From Nakaseomyces glabratus (Eukaryota; Ascomycota; Saccharomycetes; Saccharomycetales; Saccharomycetaceae), in NCBI RefSeq assembly GCF_010111755.1, contig NC_088962.1, positions 1,054,001 to 1,118,000 on the forward strand: DNA of 64,000 nucleotides, in the 5' to 3' direction. Position numbers and translations under genes: made by a program. The notes beneath the pieces are model-generated. The model did not search any database, was not told where the DNA came from, and was given only the letters and a program-made list of their open reading frames with translations. Positions 1-9,692 of this stretch are shown in pieces (positions within the stretch are counted from its first letter, which is position 1; each line of letters starts with the position of its first letter).

Positions 1-2
1 GC

Positions 3-260
3 AAAGAAACAGGTTATAAGGAGCTTGAGAAGTTATATATTCACCAAAAAACACAAAAAACAAAGGTCATTTTTCTTTTAAAATTACTATTAGTACTTAA
101 TACTTGCTTATATCCATTTACCTTTGCTCATTTTCTGGCTTTAGGAATTGGTCTTGGTTTATTATATTCACACCATGTATATTTTTCAATAAAAATCTCT
201 AAACTTTATAAAAAATCAATCGAAGCAGATGCTCGAGTCTTGTTTAAGGAAACCATTTAG
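3..260 (+). CDS. 3' end of an unidentified membrane protein gene (partial)
   Basis: An open frame enters from the left edge and stops at TAG 258-260, giving 85 codons without an internal stop. The translated tail has a charged start (ETGYKELEKLYIH), a hydrophobic stretch (VIFLLKLLLVLNTCLYPF), a second one (FLALGIGLGLLY) and a charged end (KKSIEADARVLFKETI). That reads as the C-terminus of a protein with one or two membrane segments facing a cytosolic tail, loosely like a reticulon-type hairpin. I do not recognise the family. The S. cerevisiae neighbour on this side of HCS1 is ATP7, which this does not resemble. The stop lies 79 bp before the HCS1 ATG, on the same strand. Confidence 0.45.
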   Translation, partial: KETGYKELEKLYIHQKTQKTKVIFLLKLLLVLNTCLYPFTFAHFLALGIGLGLLYSHHVYFSIKISKLYKKSIEADARVLFKETI

Positions 261-339
261 GCAATTGATAGTGTTGGGGAACAAATTAGAACATTAGAAA
301 ACAGAGTCTGTAAGTTCTCAGTTCTCTGTAAGTACCATA

Positions 340-2427
340 ATGAGCAATGCTGCAATAATAGACAGTTTTTTGGATTCTTTGGACTATGAAAAGTCTCAGG
401 ATATTGAACTTGTGGAGTCTTTACTGAAACAAATCCCTCTGAAAGGTTTATCCAGACTTGGATTAGCCATTTCAAATTTGACTGTTACGAACTCCAGAAC
501 AGGTTTGGCAGGTAAATTGGTAATTGAACTAGCGCAGACACAGAGTACGCCTGTATCAAGCGATTTGAAGAATGGAGATATAGTTATTATTAAGCCATAC
601 AGCAAGAAAGAGGATAACGACCAACAATGTCAAGGTGTGGTGGTGAAAATCAGCAATGCAGAGAGTAATTCAACCTCACCGACTTCTTTGGCAATTGCAA
701 TTGATGAGTCTCAAGAGAATATTGCTACAACAATGATACATTCGAATGAGAAGTTTTACGTTATGAAAACTGTGAACACAGTTACTTATGACAGAATGAA
801 TTCAACTTTGAGGAAACTAAAAGAATTCAAAGAGAAATCTATCTCTAACCCGATTATTGATATACTTTTACCCACAGAAGGTGTCAAAAAACTGAGAGCA
901 TCAATACCCAATGCAAAGAAATCAAATATTCAATTCTTTGATGAGAATTTAAACGACTCACAAAAGTATGCGATCAGATTTAGTATGGAAAACAAACTGT
1001 CCATAATACACGGTCCACCAGGTACCGGTAAGACATACACAGTTGTTGAATTGATTAGGCAATTAATATCAAAAGACAGTACCTCCAGAGTTCTCGTATG
1101 TGCTCCATCAAATATCGCGGTAGATACCATTCTTGAAAGACTATCCAAGTCAATTAAGGATAAAAGATGGCTGCTCAGAATTGGGCATCCAGCAAGACTA
1201 TTGAAGACAAATTGGTACCATTCATTGGATATACTGAGCAAAGAAGGTACTGATTCTGCATCTATTATTAATGACATTTCAATGGAAATTACCAAGACAA
1301 TAGCTTCGATAAAGAGTATCAAATCCTCTGGGGAGAGAAGAAAAGCATGGGCAGAAGTTAAGCAATTAAGAAAAGAACTTAGGTTGAGGGAAAGAAAGGT
1401 TATTAATGACTTAATCAAACAATCAAGAGTGGTTGTGGCTACTCTTCATGGATCTAGTAGTAGAGAACTATGTAACTACTACAAAAGTATTGAAGAGGGA
1501 GAAAATGATAATCTCTTTGACTATGTTATTATCGATGAAGTTTCCCAAAGTTTGGAACCTCAGTGTTGGATACCCCTCATATCGCACTTGCAGTCAAAAA
1601 TTACCAAGTTGGTGCTTGCTGGTGATAGCAAGCAACTTCCCCCAACGATAAAGACGAATAACAATGATAAAGTCATGAAAGTCCTAGGAACCACACTGTT
1701 TGATAGATTAGTAAATATGTATGGTGATGAGTTCAAAAATTTGTTAAACATACAATATCGTATGAATGCAAAGATCATGGAGTTTTCTTCTAAAGCAATG
1801 TATAATGGAGAACTGAAAGCTGATTCTTCTGTAGAAAACATAGTTTTAAGTGATTTGCCAGGCGTTGATTCTAATGAAGAAACAGATGAGCCCATTATTT
1901 GGTATGATACTCAGGGTGATGATTTCCCTGAGGTCGATGAAGAAGAAGATGAGCTGAAATCTAAGAGTGCCAAATTTCTGTATTCCTCAAAGCTTAATAC
2001 AAATGAGGCATATTTAGTTTTACACCATGTCAGGAAACTCATCGAATCGAATGTACAACAAGATTGTATTGGTATTATCTCACCATATAACGCACAGGTC
2101 TCATTATTGAAAAAACTAGTCAATGGGACAGAAGATAGTCCAGTGTATCCATTAATAGAAATATCTTCCGTTGACGGTTTCCAAGGTAGAGAAAAGGAAT
2201 GTATCATACTATCTTTGGTAAGAAGTAATGATAAAGCTGAAGTTGGGTTTTTAAAGGAGCAAAGGAGATTGAATGTAGCCATGACTAGACCAAAGAGACA
2301 GCTATGTGTAATTGGTAATATTGAAACACTGCAGCGCAGCGGAAATTCTTTCCTAAAGGACTGGACCGAATGGTCTGAAGATAACGCTGACTTAAGATAT
2401 CCTGATGTGGGCGAAATCTATGAGTGA
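340..2427 (+). CDS. HCS1: Hcs1-type DNA helicase A (superfamily 1, Upf1-like)
   Basis: 695 residues, close to the roughly 680 of S. cerevisiae Hcs1, a 5'-to-3' ATP-dependent DNA helicase that associates with DNA polymerase alpha. The Walker A motif GPPGTGKT is at about residues 225-232. The Walker B motif (IIDEVSQS) has its DE at 399-400, followed by GDSKQLPPT (motif III), QYRMN (motif IV), SVDGFQGREKE (motif V) and NVAMTRPKRQ near 645-654 (motif VI). This is the Upf1/IGHMBP2 order. The N-terminal 200 residues form the usual OB-like region. HCS1 next to SWD2, tail to tail, matches S. cerevisiae YKL017C-YKL018W, with only 150 bp between the two 3' ends. No break is visible. Confidence 0.93.
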   Translation: MSNAAIIDSFLDSLDYEKSQDIELVESLLKQIPLKGLSRLGLAISNLTVTNSRTGLAGKLVIELAQTQSTPVSSDLKNGDIVIIKPYSKKEDNDQQCQGVVVKISNAESNSTSPTSLAIAIDESQENIATTMIHSNEKFYVMKTVNTVTYDRMNSTLRKLKEFKEKSISNPIIDILLPTEGVKKLRASIPNAKKSNIQFFDENLNDSQKYAIRFSMENKLSIIHGPPGTGKTYTVVELIRQLISKDSTSRVLVCAPSNIAVDTILERLSKSIKDKRWLLRIGHPARLLKTNWYHSLDILSKEGTDSASIINDISMEITKTIASIKSIKSSGERRKAWAEVKQLRKELRLRERKVINDLIKQSRVVVATLHGSSSRELCNYYKSIEEGENDNLFDYVIIDEVSQSLEPQCWIPLISHLQSKITKLVLAGDSKQLPPTIKTNNNDKVMKVLGTTLFDRLVNMYGDEFKNLLNIQYRMNAKIMEFSSKAMYNGELKADSSVENIVLSDLPGVDSNEETDEPIIWYDTQGDDFPEVDEEEDELKSKSAKFLYSSKLNTNEAYLVLHHVRKLIESNVQQDCIGIISPYNAQVSLLKKLVNGTEDSPVYPLIEISSVDGFQGREKECIILSLVRSNDKAEVGFLKEQRRLNVAMTRPKRQLCVIGNIETLQRSGNSFLKDWTEWSEDNADLRYPDVGEIYE

Positions 2428-2577
2428 AATGAAATATATACATATATATGGTAGAAAATATTGAGAAAAGTGCATATGCAATGAACGATATGACTAGCAT
2501 TCTTAAAGGTATTAATTAATATTACATAGGAACCCGTTGTGCATTTCCTCAATATATCATAAAGGAATACGAAAAGA

Positions 2578-3558
2578 TTACTGTTCAAGGACATAGAAAT
2601 CTACCGACTCATCAGCGGTCACAAACATTGAGTATTTTGGATTAAATAAAATAGTTCTGGGACACACTTCTTCAGGAGCCTGTACATAACCCTGAGGTTT
2701 CAAAGTTCTGTTACTTATGGATTCTCCGTGATTCCATATGGCAATCTTACCGTCATAGTCAGTAGCGAGGGTAAATTGGCCATCTGGTGTAAAGCACGCA
2801 GACCCCGAATCCATGAATTCCCTAAGAGGGAATGGTTTGGTTCCTACCAATTCAAAGAGCTGTTCACCAGTGAATGCATCTAGAATCAATTGTTTGCCAT
2901 ATGATGAAGCGAGAAGTATGTATTTACCGTCATTAGAGAACTCTAGCTTGTTCCATTGTTTAAATCCCTGCTCAACTTTGATAACCAAGAATGGTCCATT
3001 TTTCAGTTGTCTCACATTGTATAGTCCAATTTCATTTGATTCGGGGTTCCCAAGTGCAAATACTAACCCACTAGGGTCATATGCGATACAGTTGGGTACT
3101 ACAGTGGGGATAATGGCCTGTGCTTTAGAAGTCCGGAGGTCCCATACCCGAACAGATTCGTCATATGATGCTGATAGAAACGAATCATTGATTGGGGACA
3201 TCTGTATATCACTCACTAATGCACCATGTCCAACAAAGTATCTCAGATATTGGTTTGTCTCGAGGTTTAGATGTCTTATATCAAAGGTCTTCATGGTCGA
3301 GGAATATATACACTCACTTTGTGCATGTGTGAACTTAGCTGCATGGCAGCCATACTTCTTCGAGGCAATTGTATTTAAAAACCTGCACCCGACACTATCA
3401 TATAGATGCATTGTATCTGACGCGCTTGATGCAAGCAAATGCTGGCCATGATCGTCGAAACATAATGATGTTATAGGGCTAACTTCTTTCTCAGAAACCC
3501 GAAACGATTTAACAGCTTTAAATTTAAGTAGTGTGTCCTTGCTAATACCCACCGACAT
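2578..3558 (-). CDS. SWD2: Swd2 WD40 subunit of COMPASS and the cleavage/polyadenylation factor
   Basis: 326 residues from the chosen start; S. cerevisiae Swd2 has about 329. It is a WD40 propeller with recognisable blades, for example around ASSASDTMHLYDS, YIFVGHGALVSDI-like text, and SASYDESVRVWDL. The family serves two nuclear complexes: Set1/COMPASS (H3K4 methylation) and CPF/APT (mRNA 3'-end formation). The frame opens 21 codons further upstream at 3621, but MSVGISKDTLLKFK aligns with the start of the family, so the ATG at 3558 is preferred; the longer form cannot be excluded. It is divergent from the small mitofissin-family gene across a 321-bp shared promoter. Confidence 0.92.
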   Translation of the reverse strand: MSVGISKDTLLKFKAVKSFRVSEKEVSPITSLCFDDHGQHLLASSASDTMHLYDSVGCRFLNTIASKKYGCHAAKFTHAQSECIYSSTMKTFDIRHLNLETNQYLRYFVGHGALVSDIQMSPINDSFLSASYDESVRVWDLRTSKAQAIIPTVVPNCIAYDPSGLVFALGNPESNEIGLYNVRQLKNGPFLVIKVEQGFKQWNKLEFSNDGKYILLASSYGKQLILDAFTGEQLFELVGTKPFPLREFMDSGSACFTPDGQFTLATDYDGKIAIWNHGESISNRTLKPQGYVQAPEEVCPRTILFNPKYSMFVTADESVDFYVLEQ

Positions 3559-3879
3559 AGCTTCTTCCTGAGTTGAGTTTTGCGTGTATCCCCTAGGTAA
3601 CAAGTGGTTTGTGTTGATCAATTGGTAATGGAGGAAATTGGCAATAGAGCGTAAACTATTGTCTAAATGCTATCCATCGATCGAGTGCTTGTCTTTTCCA
3701 TTATAACTTTCTAGTTTTTCCAAACTGGCCAAAATCCACTTTATTTTTTTTTTGCAAGCTGGAAGCCCGCAGATGGCAGTTTTATTGAAATTTGCGATGA
3801 GCAAGTAACTGATGGTAGAAACTGCAGTGGCTACATTCTAGTATATGTTGTTGATCAACCAGATCTAGAGTGTTTTGCG
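3559..3879. promoter_or_regulatory. Shared divergent promoter of SWD2 and the mitofissin-family gene
   Basis: A 321-bp region between two divergent starts, with poly(dA:dT) runs around 3742-3754 and near 3710. No specific factor site is assigned. Confidence 0.45.
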
Positions 3880-4128
3880 ATGTCTGTTGGTTCTATTGTC
3901 AGGTGGGGTGTAGATTTGACGCTGGTAGCCATAGTACTTGCGTCATTGCGCCGCAGTACAGGATTAGTGCTCCGGTATGAGACAATGGGTTTCAGTGGCT
4001 GGATCCATGGTTATCTGCAATGGGGGGAAATGTGTTTTGGATATTTGAAGAGCTATGTAAAACGTAGTCCTTGGTTTAGGCCTCAGGTTACATATGATGG
4101 GTTTAAGAAAATCGAAGAAATCGAGTAA
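3880..4128 (+). CDS. Small mitofissin-family (DUF1748) membrane protein, likely YKL018C-A ortholog
   Basis: 82 residues. The N-terminus reads IVRWGVDLTLVAIVLASLRR, then STGLVLRYE, then a middle YLQWGEMCFGYL and SPWFRPQV. This is the DUF1748 pattern: an N-terminal amphipathic or membrane helix with GVD, an ArgArg-x-Thr-Gly-Leu turn and a second helix with a GE. The family includes Atg44/mitofissin, a small intermembrane-space protein needed for mitochondrial fission during mitophagy. The position, divergent from SWD2 and beside RAM2, matches the S. cerevisiae small gene YKL018C-A, so this is probably the paralog of Atg44 rather than Atg44 itself. A mitochondrial role is inferred from the family. 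Confidence 0.75.
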   Translation: MSVGSIVRWGVDLTLVAIVLASLRRSTGLVLRYETMGFSGWIHGYLQWGEMCFGYLKSYVKRSPWFRPQVTYDGFKKIEEIE

Positions 4129-4526
4129 AGTTTCAACTACATTTTACGCTGGACAGGTCGAGATACACTTGAGAGGGGTGCTGAGTTTTATTAATTCTTT
4201 TAAGTTATCTCTTAGGACCTAAATTCTTCTACTACTCATATAACCGTTAATAATATTCCTAATGCTCATGTATCTATGTAAAGAATAAATATATAAAAAA
4301 CTGATATGTTAGTGTTAGTTAAATATTCTGATATATCAGATAAAAAAAAAACATTGAATGTCAAATTAAAAGGCAAAATAAGGTTATTAATAAATTAAAT
4401 GATAAAATGTCTTACGGTAAATTGTGCATATGAATGTAGGGGCTAATGAGAAATATCTGTAAAAAGATTATATTAGAATTTTTTGAATATGTTAGAGAAA
4501 GGGATTAAAAATTAACTGAGTCCGCT
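4129..4526. other. Convergent 3' region between the mitofissin-family gene and RAM2
   Basis: 398 bp of AT-rich DNA between two converging 3' ends. It should contain both 3' UTRs and polyadenylation signals. No ORF, RNA gene or repeat stands out. Confidence 0.5.
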
Positions 4527-5501
4527 TTAGCTCGATTTCAATTGCTTGATCTTGTGTTGCCATAGATTGGCTCTGATTGGGTCGAATTTATCGCTTAGAA
4601 GTTGGTATGCACGTAAAGCTTTCTCTTGAGTAGATGGATTTCTGGAGTACACGTGAGCCAGAAACTCAAGAGCGTAAGACGATTCGATGGTCTCTATCTT
4701 TTCTGCAGTAGAGTCGGAGTCCAGCACCCCATCGATAAAACCTTCAGCAAATCGTATTATAGACGGATCGTAGTTTTCGTGTAGGAATAGTTCGTATAGA
4801 CCCCGCAGGTATGTCCAGCAAGAGATGTTCTGTGGGGCAAGTTCTATCTTCCCCCGCAGATAGTTGTCAATCTCTGCTATAACCTGCGTGCTCGAGCTCT
4901 CCGTGTGTTGCCAGACAAACATCCTGTGTGTCCATGCGCTGTTGTTGTATATGTCCCGGCGGATCATCATATCAGTGAAAGGCAGCTCGTGGTTGAAGTC
5001 CTTAAAAAAGAGCACACACCACTTACGGTACGACCATACGTGATAGTTCTTCGTGTCCTCGTCGATCATCAGCTGTATAATGGGTAACTCGCGCTTCAAC
5101 TGCGGAGATGGGTGGACTTTCAGCAACGCCTGCCTGTACGACCATATCTGGTAGTTCTTCGGGTTGCTCAGAGTCACTTCATCCAGCCAGTCCAGCTCCT
5201 TGTTCACCAACGCACCTTGCTCCACCTTATCCAGCGAGCTCAATTGCTCCTTGATAATGCTGTACCTATAGTTCCACACCGTGTAGAAAGCAGGCGCAAT
5301 AGCGATCACTTTCGCCGTCAGCAGCAAAGCACGCTGGCTCAGCTCCCCAAGAGACATCAGCCGCCTGCACAGCCCCAGCAACAGCTTGTACTCATCGCTG
5401 TACAGTATCTTGCACAACTCATCAGAACCCATCTCAATAGGCATGGGCTCGACATCCCCGAAATTCTCAGCACACCACGATAACATTGCACTCTCCTTCA
5501 T
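4527..5501 (-). CDS. RAM2: Protein farnesyltransferase / geranylgeranyltransferase I alpha subunit
   Basis: 324 residues; S. cerevisiae Ram2 has 316. Five prenyltransferase-alpha (PFTA) repeats are visible, each with a W-x-Y/H-R core: YTVWNYRYSII, YQIWSYRQALL, YHVWSYRKWCV, SAWTHRMFVW and SCWTYLRGL. Ram2 pairs with Ram1 to farnesylate Ras, a-factor and other CaaX proteins, and with Cdc43 to geranylgeranylate Rho-type GTPases. The paralogous family member Bet4 (Rab prenylation) is excluded mainly by position: the gene next to SWD2/YKL018C-A in S. cerevisiae is YKL019W (RAM2). The start could be Met1 or Met6 (MLSWCAENFG); the first is given. Confidence 0.9.
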   Translation of the reverse strand: MKESAMLSWCAENFGDVEPMPIEMGSDELCKILYSDEYKLLLGLCRRLMSLGELSQRALLLTAKVIAIAPAFYTVWNYRYSIIKEQLSSLDKVEQGALVNKELDWLDEVTLSNPKNYQIWSYRQALLKVHPSPQLKRELPIIQLMIDEDTKNYHVWSYRKWCVLFFKDFNHELPFTDMMIRRDIYNNSAWTHRMFVWQHTESSSTQVIAEIDNYLRGKIELAPQNISCWTYLRGLYELFLHENYDPSIIRFAEGFIDGVLDSDSTAEKIETIESSYALEFLAHVYSRNPSTQEKALRAYQLLSDKFDPIRANLWQHKIKQLKSS

Positions 5502-6126
5502 TGCAGTACTTCACCCTCGTAACAAAAGGCGACTCTACCACACACAGCACTATTTAAAATCACAGCTAGCCTCCTTATATAACGCAAGGACTCATCCCAT
5601 GGGGGGAAGGACCAGTATTGTATTGTATTTCAATTTTTTTCTTCACACAAAGTTTCGAGAGGGAGAGAGACACACACAAAACTGCAAAACTGCAAAACTG
5701 CAAAACTGCAAAAAAAAAAAGAAATTCCAAATATATCGTTATATACGCTTTAGTTGTTTTATACGTTAACGTCACATGTTATCATTCGTTTTTTGAGGTT
5801 TAATATTATGTTGTACGTGATATCAGATGATTAGACGTATATCATTATATAGAGTTGTGATTCACGGGTAGTCATGTGGTTAGTGCTCTTTTACGTGTTC
5901 CTGCCGTTCATCGTGATGGTGGAATGGGCATCGCGCCGTTCTCGCTGTTCTGCCTGCAGTGTGTAGCTGGCGGCAAAGTTCGTGGTGTTAATACTGAGAG
6001 CGGGACAACTACTTGTTGTGTGGTCAGGGGCCTTATACGTATTTAATCGTGATTTCAATTGCTTGAGTAAAGGGTAAAGCTTCTGTTTCACTGAAGTGGG
6101 GCGCGCTGGTTAGCTACTTTTTTTTT
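5502..6126. promoter_or_regulatory. Divergent promoter region of RAM2 and CDC16
   Basis: 625 bp. It holds a short tandem repeat at 5677-5708 followed by an A10 run, and an AT-rich middle (5740-5860). No coding region is convincing. In S. cerevisiae SPT23 and MAK11 lie between the two flanking genes; neither is present here. Confidence 0.5.
5677..5708 (+). repeat. Microsatellite, 8-bp unit CAAAACTG x4
   Basis: Four perfect copies of CAAAACTG run head to tail and go straight into CAAAAC-type sequence and an A-rich tract. It is non-coding, in the RAM2-CDC16 promoter region. Confidence 0.85.
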
Positions 6127-8358
6127 ATGAGAGATCAAGGGCAGGAAGGTTTTACGCCCGTGCAGAGGCGGGTGGTGTCGCCTGTGGGTGCGGCGAGGAG
6201 TCCGCTGCTGACGAGTCCGCTGGTTCAGAAGTATGCGGGGGCCTCGCTAGCGACGCCGCGGAAGCATCTGGGGGCCAGCAACAGCAATAATGGTAACAAC
6301 GGGTCGCTGCTGGCGTCTATGTCGAAGAACAGTATGCTGGGGTCCACTATACCATCTACGCTGCGGAAAGTAAGTCTACAGCGCGAGTTCCACGATAACG
6401 ATTCTGATGTCGTGGGCGCGGGCGTGGGCGGCGGTCCCAGGTGGTCCAAGAGCGCGCAAGGTGATGGGGATGTTATTATTGTGGGTGCTGCAGGAGGTGA
6501 CAACACCGCGTCCCCTACAGGAGACGGTGAAGGGCTGAACACCACTACATTGACCACTACAACCACCACAGTGACAAGCGGGGCAGGCAATGGAAGCAAC
6601 GAGATAGATATCGCAAAGATACCACTGATAGAAAGGCTGCAGCTTTGGCGCCACGACGCCTGGATCCAGCATCTCTACGGCACAGCTGAATTCGTGGCAA
6701 CTAAGATATACACAATGACCGGGGACGCCAACGACGCGTTCTGGCTGGCGCTGATATACTATTCCATGGGGTCGCACAACAGGTGTATCGAACTGTTGAC
6801 CAAGGATGACATTATCTCGGTAAGCATTGTCTGTCGGTACCTGCTGGCCAGGTGCTACATTGACGTGAAGAACTACGATGATGCCCTGGATATTGTTGGA
6901 GAAACGAACCCCTTTGCTGACACCGCTGAAGCAAGTGCAAGAATTGAGAGCGACGGAGGTATTAAACTAGAATCGTCGATGTGCTTTCTAAGAGGAAAGA
7001 TATACGTGGCACAAAATGATTTTAGTAGAGCTAAAGAGGCATTCAAAGAGGCAGTATTGGTAGACCCCAAGAACTTTGAGGCCTACAGACAGTTGGTGGA
7101 TTCTCATCTGCTGACTACTAACGAGGAATGGGAACTACTAGATTCTCTAGATTTTGATTCTCTAGGAGATGATAGCATACTGGTAAAAAGTTTGTATACG
7201 TTAGAACTTTCTAAGAATCAAAACCAAGATAGAATTACTGAAGCACAAGATATTTTAAGGCAGGACTATGATTTGGCGGATGATATTGATATCGTTACTT
7301 CAGATATTGATATCTTATTCAATCAATGTAAATTCAGCCAATGTTTAAATGTTTGTGAATTAATGCTAAAGAGAGATCAATTCAACAATAAGATTTTGCC
7401 AACTTATATATCGTGTCTTTACGAAGTGAAGTCCTCCAATAAACTCTTTCTTCTAGCACATGAACTAGCCGAGAAAGATCCAAGGAACTGCATAACTTGG
7501 TATTGTGTTGCAACTTACTACATGCTCTTAGATCGTATTCCTGAAGCTAGAAAGTATTTTTCTAAGTCGTCAATAATGGATCCTACTTTTGCGCCTGCTT
7601 GGCTTGGATTTGCACATACATTTGCTCTTGAAGGCGAACAAGACCAAGCGATATCTGCTTACTCTACTGCGGCTAGATTTTTCCCAGGTATGAGCTTACC
7701 TAACTTATTTTTGGGAATGCAGTACATGGCATCAAATACATTGACACTAGCCGAGGAGTATTTTTCTCTGGCATACGAGTCAAGCCCTCAAGATCCGGTT
7801 ATCCTCAATGAAATTGGCGTACTAAAATTTAAAAAGGGAGAATTGCATAAGGCCAAACGTTACTTGAAAAAAGCTGCTGAATGTTGTAAGGATATGGAGC
7901 GTTCCTCAAAGACGGTTCTTTCCGTGCAGATAAATCTGTCTCACACATACCGGAGATTAGGAGAAAATGAAAAGGCAATTAAATACTTGACCAATATCCT
8001 GGAGGATACTGAAAACAGTTCGGAAATTTATTGCTCTTTAGGCTTCTTATATCTAAAGACTAATCAATTACAAAAGGCTATTGATGCATTACATAGAGTT
8101 TTAGCCATAAACCCAGGTAATTCAAGCGCACAAAAATTGTTGAATTATGCTTTAGAGCTGAACGTTACTTTAGAATTGGATGAAAATCATCCATTGGTTG
8201 TAAATAGTAACATACTAGATGAAGAGCATAGTGCTTCCAAAATAGGTAAAAGGAGGCAACCTTTCGAGTCAATTAATGTTGACAAGAAACGAAATAAAGC
8301 TGGACAACTAACCGAGCAATCATTGAGCCCTGCAGGTGAAGCAATGGATATTGAGTAG
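6127..8358 (+). CDS. CDC16: Cdc16 TPR subunit of the anaphase-promoting complex
   Basis: 743 residues; S. cerevisiae Cdc16 has 840. The first 160 residues are low-complexity (Ser/Thr/Gly-rich, with a Thr run near residue 140). Then comes the conserved block IERLQLWRHDAWIQHLYGTA, and the rest is a chain of tetratricopeptide repeats, for example around WYCVATYYMLLDRIPEARKY, AWLGFAHTFALEGEQDQAI and CSLGFLYLKTNQLQKAIDAL. Cdc16 is a scaffold subunit of the APC/C ubiquitin ligase that drives the metaphase-anaphase transition. The first 450 bp are clearly more GC-rich than the rest, matching the disordered N-terminus. The start is the ATG straight after a T-run; no earlier in-frame ATG is seen. Confidence 0.92.
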   Translation: MRDQGQEGFTPVQRRVVSPVGAARSPLLTSPLVQKYAGASLATPRKHLGASNSNNGNNGSLLASMSKNSMLGSTIPSTLRKVSLQREFHDNDSDVVGAGVGGGPRWSKSAQGDGDVIIVGAAGGDNTASPTGDGEGLNTTTLTTTTTTVTSGAGNGSNEIDIAKIPLIERLQLWRHDAWIQHLYGTAEFVATKIYTMTGDANDAFWLALIYYSMGSHNRCIELLTKDDIISVSIVCRYLLARCYIDVKNYDDALDIVGETNPFADTAEASARIESDGGIKLESSMCFLRGKIYVAQNDFSRAKEAFKEAVLVDPKNFEAYRQLVDSHLLTTNEEWELLDSLDFDSLGDDSILVKSLYTLELSKNQNQDRITEAQDILRQDYDLADDIDIVTSDIDILFNQCKFSQCLNVCELMLKRDQFNNKILPTYISCLYEVKSSNKLFLLAHELAEKDPRNCITWYCVATYYMLLDRIPEARKYFSKSSIMDPTFAPAWLGFAHTFALEGEQDQAISAYSTAARFFPGMSLPNLFLGMQYMASNTLTLAEEYFSLAYESSPQDPVILNEIGVLKFKKGELHKAKRYLKKAAECCKDMERSSKTVLSVQINLSHTYRRLGENEKAIKYLTNILEDTENSSEIYCSLGFLYLKTNQLQKAIDALHRVLAINPGNSSAQKLLNYALELNVTLELDENHPLVVNSNILDEEHSASKIGKRRQPFESINVDKKRNKAGQLTEQSLSPAGEAMDIE

Positions 8359-8525
8359 AATAAATACATTTATTGACTCAATTAGCATAAATAATAAATT
8401 TCACACGAAATTGTCAGGTATTATGTGATGTAATATTACAAATATATATAAACTCATTAATTTTTTTCAAAAGCGTACTTATATGTTTAATGGAAATCTT
8501 TCATAAATTCTAGTATTCACGTCTC

Positions 8526-9692
8526 CTAAAATTCAACAGAAATGGGCGCGGATTCTGTATTTACATGAGATCGTTTACTTTTCTGTTTGGTACGATTCTT
8601 TTTGCTTTTGATACTGCTGCCTCCATTTTCTTTCTCTATTGATATTTCAGGCTTGTCGTGATGTTCATCAGTTTCGATTAGTTTCTTTTTCTTCTTCTTG
8701 GATTTCTTAGAAAGACTTGGATGTGATGTTGAATTTGAGTTCGTAACGTTGTTTATGTCATCTTCAGCATTATGTATCTTCATATTAGTCTCAATATGTT
8801 TCAATTGATCTTCATCATGTTTTTTGGCTTTAAGTTTCTTTTCCTTCTTAAATGTCTTATCTGAGGTTTCATCATGATTCTCATTGCCTTCTCCTTTGCC
8901 AATGTCGATATGGCTCTTTTCCTTCTTCTTCTTTTTTGATTTTTTATCCTTCTTCCTACGCTGTATGATAATTTTTGAGTCTTCATCAGAATTATGTATT
9001 GCATTTTGGGTTTGTTGGGGAGTTTCAGGGATTTCTTCTACGGTAATTTGCTTCGTTGGCTTCTTTTTCTTGCTCTTTTTCCTCTTAGCTTTCAATTCTT
9101 TGCTATCATTGGTACTATTTCCTTCAGCTTTTGGTAACTCTGTTTGTATTCCATTCTCATCTTTCAAAAACATATCCATAACTTTCTCAAAAGGTCTGTC
9201 ATCATCTTTAGCATTGGTTTCTACTGTTTTTCTTCCTGTATTTTTCGTCTTCTTGTTCTTGTTCTTCTTCTTTTTCTTCAATGTAAGATCACTATCTGTG
9301 GGACTAGAACCGCCATTGCCCACTATCAGTCTCTCTTCTTTCACTTCTTTATCTATTATTTCATTCAGCAGCTTGAGAAAATCTTTGTTGCTATTCTCAG
9401 TTGTTTCCTTTAGTCTTGTCCTCTTTGGCCTCTTACTCTTAGTACCATGCGCGGTTCCCGAAGATAGTATCAGGTTATCTAGATCCACTTCCAGCTCATC
9501 CACCTCTAACGTATCGTTCCCATTTCTCACATTCTCAGACTTTCCCTCTACAGCAGGACTAGCATTATTAGTGTCAACCAGATCAGCAGCTGCATTGCTA
9601 TCTCTGAGCCATCGCGACTTCTTCTCTCTTTTACTCGCCTTCTGGACTATGTCGTCAGACAGCAAGAAATTAACAAGCTCATCATCATCCAT
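8526..9692 (-). CDS. SKA1: Lysine-rich protein, probable ortholog of Ska1 (Ski-complex associated, YKL023W)
   Basis: 388 residues, very rich in Lys, Glu and Asp, with repeated KKKKK-type clusters and an acidic, hydrophobic start MDDDELVNFLLSDD. Only the N-terminal 40 residues (including KREKKSRWLRD) and a middle helix (FLKLLNEIIDKEVKEERL) look structured. I recognise no enzyme domain. The assignment rests on position between CDC16 (YKL022C) and URA6 (YKL024C), where S. cerevisiae has YKL023W/SKA1, a smaller protein (about 277 residues) linked to cytoplasmic 3'-to-5' mRNA decay by the Ski complex. The extra length is lysine-rich spacer. It could be another charged nucleolar-type protein. Confidence 0.5.
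   Translation of the reverse strand: MDDDELVNFLLSDDIVQKASKREKKSRWLRDSNAAADLVDTNNASPAVEGKSENVRNGNDTLEVDELEVDLDNLILSSGTAHGTKSKRPKRTRLKETTENSNKDFLKLLNEIIDKEVKEERLIVGNGGSSPTDSDLTLKKKKKNKNKKTKNTGRKTVETNAKDDDRPFEKVMDMFLKDENGIQTELPKAEGNSTNDSKELKAKRKKSKKKKPTKQITVEEIPETPQQTQNAIHNSDEDSKIIIQRRKKDKKSKKKKKEKSHIDIGKGEGNENHDETSDKTFKKEKKLKAKKHDEDQLKHIETNMKIHNAEDDINNVTNSNSTSHPSLSKKSKKKKKKLIETDEHHDKPEISIEKENGGSSIKSKKNRTKQKSKRSHVNTESAPISVEF

Noticed and set aside
5386..5803. Overlapping frames of 60-127 residues in the RAM2-CDC16 intergenic region
   Set aside because: They run through the CAAAACTG microsatellite and poly(A) tract; the products are low-complexity and exist on both strands.
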